Shown here piece after piece: positions 18,529 through 26,879 of a stretch of DNA of 64,000 nucleotides (position 1 is the stretch's first letter; each line of letters begins with the position of its first letter). The stretch covers positions 1-64,000 of the forward strand of contig NZ_FOAA01000012.1 in assembly GCF_900109495.1 (NCBI RefSeq), given 5' to 3'. Under the pieces are notes generated by a model. That model made no database searches. It was given only the letters and a program-made list of their open reading frames with translations, and had not been told where the DNA came from. The translations under genes and the position numbers were made by a program. The DNA is from Ectothiorhodospira marina (GTDB lineage: Bacteria > Pseudomonadota > Gammaproteobacteria > Ectothiorhodospirales > Ectothiorhodospiraceae).

Positions 18529-19269
18529 ATGATGAAGAATTATGCGGTTGTTCAGCACACCTATTCGGAATTTCTCGGCCTGATCGAGACCCAGCTGGAA
18601 AAACGGGACATCGGGTTCAGTTATTATCGGCCCTTTGTGGGGCAGGGGCTGCCCGGATCTGCCGGCCAGTTCGACGGCCTGTGGCTGTTGGGCGGGGCCT
18701 GGCCCACGGCGGATGAGGAGAACAACCCACAGGTTGCCGATGAACTGCAATTGATCCGTATCTTTCAGAAGGCTCGGCGACCGGTGGTCGGCCTGGGGAT
18801 GGGCGGCCTGCTGGTGGCTCAGGCGGCCGGGGGGGCCGCCTCCATGGAGCCGGCCTATACCAGTGGTTTTGTCACCGCCCGCAAGACCGCGGCCGGGGCG
18901 GGTGATGCGCTGGCCGAGGCACTGGACGGGCAGCGGGTACTGACCCTGTATCATGGCTCGGTCACCTTGCCCGATGGGCTGGAACCCCTCCTTGTGGATG
19001 ACGCGGGCCGATGGTTGGCCGTCAGGCCGGATCCGCTCACCTATGGCCTGCTGTTCCGTCCGGAAGTGAAACCCGGCATGCTGGAAGACATCATCATGGA
19101 GCAGGGACATAATCCACCTCCAGTGATCACGGAACTGCTGGTGGAGGCCCGGCGGGAGTGGGGTGGCATGCAAAAGATCACTGACCAGGTGGTGATGGCG
19201 CTGGTCACCGAACTGCAACTGATGCAGGAGCGTCGCAAGATGCCTGTATTCAGCCTGAAGATGGAGTAA
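18529..19269 (+). CDS. Class I glutamine amidotransferase-like protein, catalytic residues lost
   Basis: The 246-aa protein has the outline of a type-1 glutamine amidotransferase: an oxyanion-type LWLLGGAWPTADEENNP near residues 51-67, a nucleophile-elbow equivalent VVGLGMGGLLVAQAAGG at 86-102, an HGSVTLPDG strand near 142-150, and YGLLFRPE near 172-179. In active members the elbow is GxCxG and the last motif is QFHPE. Here the cysteine position is Gly90 and the histidine is Arg177, so it should not hydrolyse glutamine. After about residue 190 comes an extra helical C-terminal region (ITELLVEARREWGGM). It is followed 4 bp later by the 126-aa gene. A binding or regulatory role is possible; its partner is unknown. 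Confidence 0.7.
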   Translation: MMKNYAVVQHTYSEFLGLIETQLEKRDIGFSYYRPFVGQGLPGSAGQFDGLWLLGGAWPTADEENNPQVADELQLIRIFQKARRPVVGLGMGGLLVAQAAGGAASMEPAYTSGFVTARKTAAGAGDALAEALDGQRVLTLYHGSVTLPDGLEPLLVDDAGRWLAVRPDPLTYGLLFRPEVKPGMLEDIIMEQGHNPPPVITELLVEARREWGGMQKITDQVVMALVTELQLMQERRKMPVFSLKME

Positions 19270-19273
19270 CTGT

Positions 19274-19654
19274 TTGAACGTGTCTGGAATGAACCCTCTC
19301 CAAAAGGATTCCCAGCAACGCCTGGTGGGGCTGTATCGGGATTTGCCGGAGGTGGAACGGGAGATGCTGCTGGCCTTTGCCGAGTTTCTGGCCACCCGTG
19401 GTGGCCGGAAGGATGTACCGGTGCCCGAGCCCCAGGCCATACCGCGGCCGGAAGAGGAGACGGTGATCAAGGCCATGAAGCGTCTGTCGAGTACCTACCC
19501 CATGCTGGACAAGGCACGGTTGCTCAATGAGACCTCGATGCTCATGAGTCAGCACATGCTCCAGGGGCGTGAGGCCCGGGAGGTCATTGATGACCTGGAA
19601 GCGGTCTTCGCGCGCCATTACCGTGAGTTGTGCGAAGGCGAGGGCGAGAGATGA
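19274..19654 (+). CDS. Small conserved-looking protein of unknown function
   Basis: A 126-aa acidic, largely helical protein (YRDLPEVEREMLLAFAEFLATRGG; AMKRLSSTYPMLDKARLLNETSMLMSQHMLQGREAREVIDDLEAVFARHY). I do not recognise the family. The frame begins with TTG at 19274, with GGAG of the preceding gene seven bases upstream; a GTG at 19280 or an ATG at 19289 are alternatives. It is sandwiched between the amidotransferase-like gene (4 bp) and the PerM-like gene (ATGA overlap), so the three are probably co-transcribed and co-translated. Confidence 0.68.
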   Translation: MNVSGMNPLQKDSQQRLVGLYRDLPEVEREMLLAFAEFLATRGGRKDVPVPEPQAIPRPEEETVIKAMKRLSSTYPMLDKARLLNETSMLMSQHMLQGREAREVIDDLEAVFARHYRELCEGEGER

Positions 19655-20739
19655 TGATCCCGGTCCTCAAGCGCTGGTACGACCGGCATTTCTCCGATCC
19701 CCAAGTGGTGATCCTGGCGTTCCTGCTCACCCTGGGATTTGCCATCGTCATCTTCGCCGGCAAGCTGCTGGCACCCCTGTTGGCCAGTGTGATCTTTGCC
19801 TATCTGCTGGAGGGGGCCGTGCGTCAACTGCAGGACTGGCGCATTCCTCGCATGCCGGCGGTGGCCATCGTGTTCCTGTTGTTCCTGACCATGCTGGTGG
19901 CCACACTGCTCGTGGTGGTGCCGGTGCTCACGCAGCAGATCACTCAGCTGGTGCGTGAATTGCCCAACATGGTGGCTCAGGGGCAGAACATCCTGTTGCA
20001 ATTACCGGAGCGTTATCCGCAGTTCATCTCTGAGGAGCAGGTGCGCGAGATCATGGGCTCCATCCGCGCCGAGTCGGTCGCATTGGGGCAGCGTATGGTC
20101 AATCTGACACTGGCCTCGGCGGTGCATATGGCCACGATCATGGTCTACCTGGTGATCGTGCCCCTGATGGTCTTCTTTTTGCTCAAGGACAGGGACGCGA
20201 TCCTGAGATGGATTACCGGCTTCCTGCCCCGGGATCGCGCCCTGGCCGCCGAGGTGTGGCAGGAGGTGAACCTGAAGATTGCCAGCTATGTACGTGGCAA
20301 GTTCATCGAGATCCTCATTGTCTGGGCGGCCAGTTATCTCACTTTCATCTTCTTTGATCTGAACTATGCCCTGCTGTTGTCCTTCACCGTAGGGGTGTCG
20401 GTGATCATTCCCTATGTGGGGGCTGCGGTGGTGACCATCCCGGTGGCACTGGTGGCCTATTTCCAGTGGGGGCTGACCAGTGAGTTCACCTATGTGCTGA
20501 TCGCTTATGGTGTGATCCAGTTCCTGGATGGCAATGTGCTGGTGCCGCTGTTGTTCTCCGAGGTGGTGAACCTGCATCCGGTGGCGATCATCGCGGCGGT
20601 GATGATCTTTGGGGGCATCTGGGGGTTGTGGGGGGCATTCTTTGCCATTCCGCTGGCCACCCTGATTCAGGCCGTGATCCGTTCCTGGCCCCGCTACGAG
20701 AATGTCCCGGAAGAAGAAGCCCAGGATGAAGCCGCTTGA
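19651..20739 (+). CDS. PerM/AI-2E family membrane permease
   Basis: An inner-membrane protein of about 362 aa with eight or so hydrophobic segments: VVILAFLLTLGFAIVIFAGK, LLASVIFAYLLEGAV, AVAIVFLLFLTMLVATLLVVV, and, after a soluble middle part, MATIMVYLVIVPLMVFFLLKDRD, VWAASYLTFIFFDLNYALLL, VSVIIPYVGAAVVTIPV, and IIAAVMIFGGIWGLWGAFFAIPLATLIQAV. This is the PF01594 layout (E. coli PerM/TqsA). The ATG at 19651 overlaps the preceding stop, with GAGGGCGAG upstream. Substrates in this family vary (autoinducer-2 export, Na+/H+ exchange), so no transport role is assigned. Confidence 0.85.
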   Translation: MMIPVLKRWYDRHFSDPQVVILAFLLTLGFAIVIFAGKLLAPLLASVIFAYLLEGAVRQLQDWRIPRMPAVAIVFLLFLTMLVATLLVVVPVLTQQITQLVRELPNMVAQGQNILLQLPERYPQFISEEQVREIMGSIRAESVALGQRMVNLTLASAVHMATIMVYLVIVPLMVFFLLKDRDAILRWITGFLPRDRALAAEVWQEVNLKIASYVRGKFIEILIVWAASYLTFIFFDLNYALLLSFTVGVSVIIPYVGAAVVTIPVALVAYFQWGLTSEFTYVLIAYGVIQFLDGNVLVPLLFSEVVNLHPVAIIAAVMIFGGIWGLWGAFFAIPLATLIQAVIRSWPRYENVPEEEAQDEAA

Positions 20740-20760
20740 TCGGGGCAGCTGTGGGGAGCC

Positions 20761-20786
20761 GTGGGAGCGGGCCTCGCCCGCGAAGG
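20761..20786. repeat. Single REP element between convergent perM-like and PIN-PhoH genes
   Basis: GTGGGAGCGGGCCTCGCCCG followed by CGAAGG is the same REP consensus as in the 4481-4785 and 42233-42323 elements. It lies 21 bp after the permease stop and 6 bp before the end of the convergent gene, where its inner palindrome (CGGGC/GCCCG) may help end transcription. Confidence 0.7.
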
Positions 20787-20792
20787 CCTGGC

Positions 20793-22208
20793 TTACAAGT
20801 TCGTGGAGGCAAAATCCGCCAGGCGGGAGCGTTCACCGCGTTGCAGGGTGACGTGGCCGCTGTGTTCCCAGTGTTTGAAGCGGTCCACCACGTAGGTGAG
20901 CCCGGAGTTGGTCTCGGTGAGGTAGGGGGTGTCGATCTGGCCCACGTTGCCCAGGCAGACCACCTTGGTGCCGGGGCCGGCACGGGTGATCAGGGTCTTC
21001 ATCTGTTTGGAGGTAAGGTTCTGGGCTTCATCCAGGATCACGTAGCGGTTGAGGAAGGTGCGGCCGCGCATGAAATTCAGTGAGCGGATCTTCACCCGGC
21101 TCTTGAGCAATTCCTGGGTGGCGGCACGGCCCCAGTCGCCGCCGGTGTCGGCTTGTGTGAGTACCTCCAGGTTGTCCATGAGTGCGCCCATCCAGGGGGC
21201 CATCTTTTCCTCCTCGGTGCCCGGCAGGAAGCCGATGTCCTCGCCCACGGGTACCGTGACCCGGGTCATGATGATTTCCTTGTAGAGGTTCTCCTCCAGC
21301 GTTTGTGCCAGGCCGGCGGCCAGAGTGAGCAGGGTCTTGCCCGTGCCGGCCGCGCCCACCAGGCTGACAAAGTCCACTTCCGGGTCCATGAGCAGGTTGA
21401 GGGCGAAGTTCTGCTCCCGGTTGCGGGCGTTGATGCCCCATACGGTGTGACGCGGCCCGGTGTAGTCACGGACCATCTCCACCACGGCGGTGTTGGTTTC
21501 CGCCTGCCGGACCATGGCCACGAAGGCGGGGTCGTCCGTGCGATACAGGAATTGGTTGGGGTGCCATTGTCCGGTGATGGGGCCGGTAATGCGATAGAAG
21601 GTGCGGCCGCTGTCCTGCCAGGAGTCCATGGCCTTGACGTGACTGTCCCAGAAGTCGGTCGGCAGTTCGTGGGTGCCGGCGTAGAGCAGGTTGACGTCGT
21701 CCAGCACCTGGTCGTTGTAATAATCCTCTGCGTGGATGCCCAGGACGGTGGCCTTGATCCGCAGGTTGATGTCCTTTGATACCAGCGTGACGCACTGATC
21801 CGGGCGTTCCTGCTGCAGGGTGAGGGCGGTGCTCAGAATGGTGTGATCCGGCGTGTTTCCGGGCAGGGTGTCCGGCAGTCGGCTGGCCATGGCGTGGGTC
21901 TGGAACAGCAAACGGCCGTGGCCATTGAGTCTGGCCGGATCGGCAAAGCCCACGCCCGTCAGGGGCACGCCGCGGGCAATATCTTCCTGACGGGCCTCTC
22001 CCATGAGTTCATCGATGAAGCGGCTGACCTGCCGCACATTGCGGGCCACTTCCGAGACGCCTTTCTTGCTGCGATCCAGTTCTTCCAGCACCACCATGGG
22101 CAGGTAGATGTCGTGTTCCTGGAAGCGGAACAGGGCGGTGGGGTCGTGCATGAGCACATTGGTGTCCAGGACGAGCAGCCGCTTGCCGTGGATCTCTTTT
22201 TTTACCAT
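20793..22208 (-). CDS. PIN-domain PhoH-family ATPase (PhoH2-like)
   Basis: A two-domain protein of 471 aa. The N-terminal PIN nuclease fold shows LVLDTNVLMHDPTAL (residues 11-25) with the first acidic residues and a later LVSKDINLRIKA. The C-terminal PhoH ATPase shows Walker A GAAGTGKTLLTLAAGL (about 284) and Walker B VILDEAQNLTSKQMK, plus the GNVGQIDTPYL sensor region. PhoH2 proteins of mycobacteria are RNA helicase/RNases; the domain order is the same here. It is minus strand, convergent with the permease and about 78 bp downstream of bcp. Confidence 0.92.
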   Translation of the reverse strand: MVKKEIHGKRLLVLDTNVLMHDPTALFRFQEHDIYLPMVVLEELDRSKKGVSEVARNVRQVSRFIDELMGEARQEDIARGVPLTGVGFADPARLNGHGRLLFQTHAMASRLPDTLPGNTPDHTILSTALTLQQERPDQCVTLVSKDINLRIKATVLGIHAEDYYNDQVLDDVNLLYAGTHELPTDFWDSHVKAMDSWQDSGRTFYRITGPITGQWHPNQFLYRTDDPAFVAMVRQAETNTAVVEMVRDYTGPRHTVWGINARNREQNFALNLLMDPEVDFVSLVGAAGTGKTLLTLAAGLAQTLEENLYKEIIMTRVTVPVGEDIGFLPGTEEEKMAPWMGALMDNLEVLTQADTGGDWGRAATQELLKSRVKIRSLNFMRGRTFLNRYVILDEAQNLTSKQMKTLITRAGPGTKVVCLGNVGQIDTPYLTETNSGLTYVVDRFKHWEHSGHVTLQRGERSRLADFASTNL

Positions 22209-22286
22209 GCCGTCTTTACCATGGAAGCACCCTGGAAGTTGCTGATGGCAGGAAGGGCCCCGGTGGATCCTGGGCCGGCGAGTGGG

Positions 22287-22778
22287 CTACCGGTCCAGTG
22301 ACTCCAGGGCTTCGATGACTGCGTCCACATGCCCGGGCACCTTGACCTTGCGCCATTCTTTGCGCAGGACACCCTGGCGATCGATGAGAAAGGTGGAACG
22401 CTCAATGCCGCGCACCTGTTTACCGTACATGTTTTTCAGTTTCATGACCCCGAACAACTCGCAGACCCGTTCCTCCTCGTCCGAGAGCAACTCGAAGGGG
22501 AATCCGTACTTGCATTTGAACTTGTCATGGGACTTGAGCGTGTCCCGGGAGACACCCAGCACGCGGGCGCCGGCCTGTTCCAGACGCGCGTAGTGTTCAG
22601 TGAAGTCCTTGCCCTCGGTGGTGCAGCCCGGAGTGTCGTCCCGGGGGTAGAAATACAGCACCAGATGCCGGTCTCCCAGCAGGTCCGACAGGCGCAGCGG
22701 TGCGTCATGGCCGGTGGCAGGCAATTCGAAGTCCGGCACTGGCTGGTCGAGGGCAACCTGGGGGGCGGGTTGGGACAT
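22287..22778 (-). CDS. bcp: Thioredoxin-dependent peroxiredoxin, Bcp/PrxQ
   Basis: This reduces hydroperoxides using thioredoxin. The 163-aa thioredoxin-fold protein has the peroxidatic site YPRDDTPGCTTEG. The common second cysteine five residues on is missing (PGCTTEGKDF). A cysteine in KFKCKYGFPFELL could be the resolving residue, as in PrxQ forms whose disulfide partner lies in the next helix. It follows gcvR on the same strand about 43 bp on, an arrangement seen in many gammaproteobacteria where dapA is divergent. Confidence 0.93.
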   Translation of the reverse strand: MSQPAPQVALDQPVPDFELPATGHDAPLRLSDLLGDRHLVLYFYPRDDTPGCTTEGKDFTEHYARLEQAGARVLGVSRDTLKSHDKFKCKYGFPFELLSDEEERVCELFGVMKLKNMYGKQVRGIERSTFLIDRQGVLRKEWRKVKVPGHVDAVIEALESLDR

Positions 22779-22821
22779 GAGACATTCCTTCTGGCAGTGG
22801 GGTGGTCGGGGTGAGGTGGAC

Positions 22822-23376
22822 TCAACCCTTGATCGGTTCGATCACGCCATCCAGGTTCAGTTCATCGCATAGGTCCAGAAAATCCTCCCGCAGTGAGGTG
22901 ATGTGCTCGGTGGCGGGGATTTCCACCGACAGGTGGGCCGTGAACATGGGGGTGGAGGAATGGGCGGCGGTGTAGGCCTGGCTGTTCATCTCGCGAATCG
23001 TCACGCCTCGGGAGGAGAAGAAGCCGACCAGTTGGTGAACGATTCCCGGTTGGTCCAGGGCGATCACGTCCACCGAGTAAGGCAGGCTATGACCTTCCCG
23101 CTGTCCGGGGCCAGTACGCCGGGTGTGTACGTCCAGGCCCTGCTGGCGGGCCAGGCTGACCAGGGCGCCGTCGAGTTTGCTCAGGGTGTTCCAATTGCCT
23201 GAGACCAGCAGGGTGGCGGTGAAGGCATTGCCCAGCACGGCCATGTGACTGTCCTGAATACTGCAGCCACTGTCGAGTATTGCCCGGGTCAGGTGGTCCA
23301 GCAGTCCGGGTTGTTGTTCACCCATGGCTGAGATGAGCAGATGGGTACTACGGGAGTGACGCGGGGATTGGGGCAT
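22822..23376 (-). CDS. gcvR: GcvR-like ACT-domain regulatory protein
   Basis: A 184-aa protein made of two ACT domains: an N-terminal one (HLLISAMGEQQPGLLDHLTRAILDSGCSI) and a second (VIALDQPGIVHQLVGFFSSRGVTIREMNSQAY). This matches GcvR, which in E. coli represses glycine cleavage genes together with GcvA. The neighbour set bcp-gcvR with divergent dapA-bamC is the classical order. Whether it controls gcv genes here is unknown. Confidence 0.87.
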   Translation of the reverse strand: MPQSPRHSRSTHLLISAMGEQQPGLLDHLTRAILDSGCSIQDSHMAVLGNAFTATLLVSGNWNTLSKLDGALVSLARQQGLDVHTRRTGPGQREGHSLPYSVDVIALDQPGIVHQLVGFFSSRGVTIREMNSQAYTAAHSSTPMFTAHLSVEIPATEHITSLREDFLDLCDELNLDGVIEPIKG

Positions 23377-23478
23377 CCTGGGGGAATCCGGTGCGGCTGA
23401 TCCCAGAGATTATCAAGGAGCCCGAGGGTAAAGCCACCGTGATGGTGGGGTGTGGTGGTCGTTGGCATGCCATCACGC

Positions 23479-23507
23479 TTGATGGGGGAGGGGGTGGACA
23501 TTACTAT
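23479..23507 (+). promoter_or_regulatory. Sigma-70 promoter of dapA
   Basis: TTGATG at 23479-23484 and TACTAT at 23502-23507 are separated by exactly 17 bases, each matching the sigma-70 boxes at most positions. Transcription would start near 23514, about 23 bases before the dapA ATG, which has GGAGG upstream. Confidence 0.65.
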
Positions 23508-23536
23508 GTGGGCCTGTATCCAGTGCGGAGGTTTCG

Positions 23537-24430
23537 ATGTTTCACGGCAGCATGGTGGCCCTGGCCACGCCCATGAACGAGGATGGTTCCCTCGCCGAGG
23601 CGGCGCTGGAGGCGCTGGTGGAGTTTCACGTGGACCACGGCACGGACGCCATTGTCGCCGTGGGCACCACAGGTGAGTCCGCCACCCTGGATGTGCGTGA
23701 ACATTGCCAGGTGGTGCGGCAGGTGGTGGCGTTCGCCAAGGGACGGGTACCGGTGATTGCCGGAACCGGGGCCAACTCCACGGCAGAGGCCATTGAGCTG
23801 ACCCGCCTGGCCATGCAGTCCGGGGCCGATGCCTGTCTGCTCGTGACGCCGTACTACAACAAGCCCACCCAGGAAGGCCTCTATCGCCACTTCAAGGCCG
23901 TGGCGGATGCGGTGCCCATCCCTCAGATCCTCTACAACGTGCCGGGCCGCACGGCGGTGGATCTGTTGCCCGAGACGGCGGAACGTCTGTCCAGCATTTC
24001 CAATATCATTGGTCTCAAGGAGGCCACAGGCGATGTTCAACGGGCACGGGATGTGCTGGCCCGCTGTAGCGATCGGCTGGATCTTTACAGCGGCGATGAC
24101 CCCACGTCCCTTGACTTCATGCTGGCCGGTGGGCGAGGCATGATCTCTGTGACCGCCAATGTGGCGCCTCGGGCAATGCACGAGATGTGCAAGGCGGCCC
24201 TGGCGGGTGACCGGGCCGCCGCGGAGGCCGCCGAGGCCCCTGTCCGGGGGCTGCATCGTGCACTGTTTGTGGAGTCGAATCCCATCCCGGTGAAGTGGGC
24301 GCTCCACGAAATGGGGCTGATCCCTCCCGGGATCCGCCTGCCCCTGACGCCACTGTCCGAGCACCTGCGTGAGCCCTTGCGTGACGCCCTCAAGGCCGCC
24401 GACATTCCCCTGAGTCCCTCGTATTCATGA
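23537..24430 (+). CDS. dapA: 4-hydroxy-tetrahydrodipicolinate synthase
   Basis: DapA condenses pyruvate with aspartate semialdehyde, opening the lysine/diaminopimelate branch that also supplies peptidoglycan. The 297-aa TIM-barrel protein has [10 protein letters not shown] (the two active-site threonines), [24 protein letters not shown] (catalytic tyrosine) and [10 protein letters not shown] (Schiff-base lysine). It begins MFHGSMVAL as most family members do. Its last four bases overlap bamC (ATGA). Confidence 0.97.
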   Translation: MFHGSMVALATPMNEDGSLAEAALEALVEFHVDHGTDAIVAVGTTGESATLDVREHCQVVRQVVAFAKGRVPVIAGTGANSTAEAIELTRLAMQSGADACLLVTPYYNKPTQEGLYRHFKAVADAVPIPQILYNVPGRTAVDLLPETAERLSSISNIIGLKEATGDVQRARDVLARCSDRLDLYSGDDPTSLDFMLAGGRGMISVTANVAPRAMHEMCKAALAGDRAAAEAAEAPVRGLHRALFVESNPIPVKWALHEMGLIPPGIRLPLTPLSEHLREPLRDALKAADIPLSPSYS

Positions 24431-25575
24431 AAGCATCATCGGTTTTTCCAAAGCCCCGGCACCTGCTGCCGGTCCTGGCGGGCACCCTGTTGATTGGTGG
24501 CTGCGGCCTGCTCGGTGAACGTGATAGCGCCGACCGTGCCGAGACACCTCCGTTGGAGGTGCCGCCTGATCTGGTGGCTCCTGAAGTGGATGGTTCGTTC
24601 CGGATTCCCGATGCCCCGGCGGGGCGTGCCAGTGCAGGCGGGGCGGCAAGCAACGTGCAGACTCAGGCCCAGGAGCGCTCGCAGGGTACGGCGATGCGCC
24701 CTGAGCGGGTACTGAGTTATCCCGAGGGCGTTCGGGTGGTCAGGGACGGTCCCGTGCGCTGGCTGGAAGTGGACATGCCACCGGATGAACTCTGGCCGCG
24801 GCTGCGTGCATTTTTCGACGAGCAGGACGTGCCGCTGGCTCGGGATGAGCCGCGCCAGGGCCTGATCGAGACGGAGTGGATGCGGATGGAGGCCGGTGTG
24901 CCCATCGAAGGGGGCATCCGCCAGTTGATCGGACGTGTGTTCGGGGATTCCTACGACGCCAGTACGCGGGATCAGTTCCGGGTGAGGGTGGAGCCGGACG
25001 GGGATTCTGCCGCCGTGGTGTTTGTCAGTCATCGCAGTACCCGTGAGGTGGCAGTGGGCCAGGATGAGGTGCGTTGGCGGATGGCACCGGCCGATCCCGA
25101 GGCCGAGGCCCGTATGCTGGTGCAGATCATGAGCCACCTGGGGCCGGCGGAAGAACAGGCGGCACAGGCCGTGGCCGAGGAGGCCCGGGATGTGACGCCG
25201 TCACTGCGCATCACTCAGATGGAGGGGGAACCGGTACTGGAGATTCAGGATCGTTTTCTGAGTGTGTGGCGTCGTCTGGGTGTGATGCTGGATCGTGCCT
25301 CCCTGCTGGTGGATGATCAGGACCGCAGCGCCGGGACATATTTTGTCACCTACCGCCCGGAGCAGGATGCCGAGGAGGGAGGGTTCCTCAGTCGCCTGTT
25401 CGGTAGTGAAGAGGCGCCAGCCCTGCGCCGGGATACCCAGTACCGCATCTTGCTCGGTGAAGCCGAGGGGCGCGTGCGAATCGTGGCGAGGGATCAGGAG
25501 GGGGAGATTCTGGATGCCCAGCAGGCCGAGGCCGTGCTGGAACGCATTCGTAACCAGTTCGAGGGTGTTGAATAG
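24427..25575 (+). CDS. bamC: Outer-membrane assembly lipoprotein BamC
   Basis: BamC is a lipoprotein of the outer-membrane beta-barrel assembly complex. The signal peptide ends in the lipobox IGGC (Cys about residue 21), followed by the unstructured N-terminal stretch with [12 protein letters not shown] that binds BamD in E. coli, and two helix-grip domains ([21 protein letters not shown] and [18 protein letters not shown]). Length (382 aa) is near the family norm of about 345. The dapA-bamC pair with ATGA overlap is conserved in gammaproteobacteria. Confidence 0.93.
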   Translation: MKASSVFPKPRHLLPVLAGTLLIGGCGLLGERDSADRAETPPLEVPPDLVAPEVDGSFRIPDAPAGRASAGGAASNVQTQAQERSQGTAMRPERVLSYPEGVRVVRDGPVRWLEVDMPPDELWPRLRAFFDEQDVPLARDEPRQGLIETEWMRMEAGVPIEGGIRQLIGRVFGDSYDASTRDQFRVRVEPDGDSAAVVFVSHRSTREVAVGQDEVRWRMAPADPEAEARMLVQIMSHLGPAEEQAAQAVAEEARDVTPSLRITQMEGEPVLEIQDRFLSVWRRLGVMLDRASLLVDDQDRSAGTYFVTYRPEQDAEEGGFLSRLFGSEEAPALRRDTQYRILLGEAEGRVRIVARDQEGEILDAQQAEAVLERIRNQFEGVE

Positions 25576-25601
25576 ACGCCCGCTGGGCTGAGTGCCACGG
25601 G

Positions 25602-25625
25602 ATGGCCGGGCCTGGGCCCGGCCAT
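25602..25625. terminator. Bidirectional hairpin between convergent bamC and folE2
   Basis: ATGGCCGGGCC at 25602-25612 and its complement GGCCCGGCCAT at 25615-25625 form an 11-bp perfect stem in the 67-bp gap between the two stop codons. No T-tract follows on either side. Confidence 0.6.
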
Positions 25626-25642
25626 GAGCACATGCTGGGGGC

Positions 25643-26479
25643 TCAGGCCCCGGCCAGTGCCAGTGCTTCCAGTTCCTTGTCCCGTTCGATCAGGGCGTAG
25701 GCGGAGTGATTGTGAATGGATTCGAAATTCTCCGATGACACGGAGTAGGCGGAGATGCGCTCGTCCTGATTCAGGCGCACGGCAATGTCCCGCACCAGGT
25801 CTTCCACGAACTTGGGATTATCATAGGCCCGCTCGGTGACGTATTTTTCGTCCGGGCGCTTGAGCAGTCCATAAAGCTCGCAAGAGGCCTCTTTCTCCAC
25901 CAGGTCGATGAGTTCTTCCACCCACATGAAGTCCTTGATGCGCACGTTCACGGTGACGTGTGAACGCTGGTTGTGAGCGCCATACTCGGAGATGCCCTTG
26001 GAACAGGGGCACAGGCTGGTCACGGGGACCAGAACCTGAATGTTCATTTGCGGTTTGCCGTCCTGGATCACGCCGATAAAGCTCACATCGTAGTCCATGA
26101 GACTGCACACCCCGGTGACCGGGGCCGGCTTGTTCACGAAATAAGGGAAGTTCATCTCCAGATGACCGGCGGCCGCCTCCAGGCGTTCGGCCATCTCATG
26201 CAGCATGAGCTTGAACGTTTCCACCGTGATTTCACGCTCGTGGGCATTGAGGATGTCCACGAAACGTGACATGTGTGTGCCCTTGAAGTTATGGGGCAGG
26301 TTCACATACATGGAGAATCGGGCCACGGTATGCTGGTCGTTGCCGGTGCGATCGGTCACCCGCACCGGGTGGCGGATGTCCTTGATGCCCACCTTGTTGA
26401 TGGGGATCTCGCGGGTATCCGCGCTGGCCTGCACGTCGGGGATGGCCGGCGTGATCAACTTCGGAACGATTGTGCTCAT
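25643..26479 (-). CDS. folE2: GTP cyclohydrolase FolE2 (type IB)
   Basis: FolE2 opens GTP to 7,8-dihydroneopterin triphosphate for folate and queuosine synthesis and, unlike FolE, does not need zinc. The 278-aa protein shows [20 protein letters not shown], the cysteine segment [21 protein letters not shown] and [15 protein letters not shown], all typical of the COG1469 family. The start at 26479 ([11 protein letters not shown]) overlaps the queD stop (26476-26479) by four bases; an upstream extension lies inside queD and is rejected. Confidence 0.93.
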   Translation of the reverse strand: MSTIVPKLITPAIPDVQASADTREIPINKVGIKDIRHPVRVTDRTGNDQHTVARFSMYVNLPHNFKGTHMSRFVDILNAHEREITVETFKLMLHEMAERLEAAAGHLEMNFPYFVNKPAPVTGVCSLMDYDVSFIGVIQDGKPQMNIQVLVPVTSLCPCSKGISEYGAHNQRSHVTVNVRIKDFMWVEELIDLVEKEASCELYGLLKRPDEKYVTERAYDNPKFVEDLVRDIAVRLNQDERISAYSVSSENFESIHNHSAYALIERDKELEALALAGA

Positions 26480-26874
26480 AAGGCTGAGTCCTTTGACTGG
26501 TCTTCCGAGTACCGCACACAAGCCCTCTCGGTCTCCCACAGGGTGATGGCGCTGACCCGCACATGGGGGGCGTCGAGTCGTGCCGTCATTTCGTGGAAGA
26601 ACCACGCGGCAATGTTTTCGGCGGTCGGGTTCAGGTCCCGGAAGGGTTCCAGATCATTCAGGTATTGGTGATCCAGCTGGCCGGCAATCTCCCGCGCCAA
26701 CCCCTTGATGGTCTTGAAGTCCACCGCCATACCCAGCGCATCGAGCTGCGAGGCCTCCACTTCGGCCTCGACTTTCCAGTTGTGGCCGTGCAGCCGGGCG
26801 CAATCTCCGGGATAGTCCCGCAGGGTGTGCGCTGACGCGAAGTCGGTCAGCACCTTGAGAGTATATTTGGGCAC
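26476..26874 (-). CDS. queD: 6-carboxy-5,6,7,8-tetrahydropterin synthase
   Basis: QueD converts dihydroneopterin triphosphate, the FolE2 product, into 6-carboxytetrahydropterin for queuosine. The 132-aa T-fold protein has the zinc histidines in [16 protein letters not shown] (His-Gly-His with the catalytic Cys) and LDHQYLN, and the final Glu in ITLWETERA. It starts 5 bp after dxs and overlaps folE2 by four bases, so FolE2 and QueD are coupled. Confidence 0.93.
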   Translation of the reverse strand: MPKYTLKVLTDFASAHTLRDYPGDCARLHGHNWKVEAEVEASQLDALGMAVDFKTIKGLAREIAGQLDHQYLNDLEPFRDLNPTAENIAAWFFHEMTARLDAPHVRVSAITLWETERACVRYSEDQSKDSAL

Positions 26875-26879
26875 CGCGA

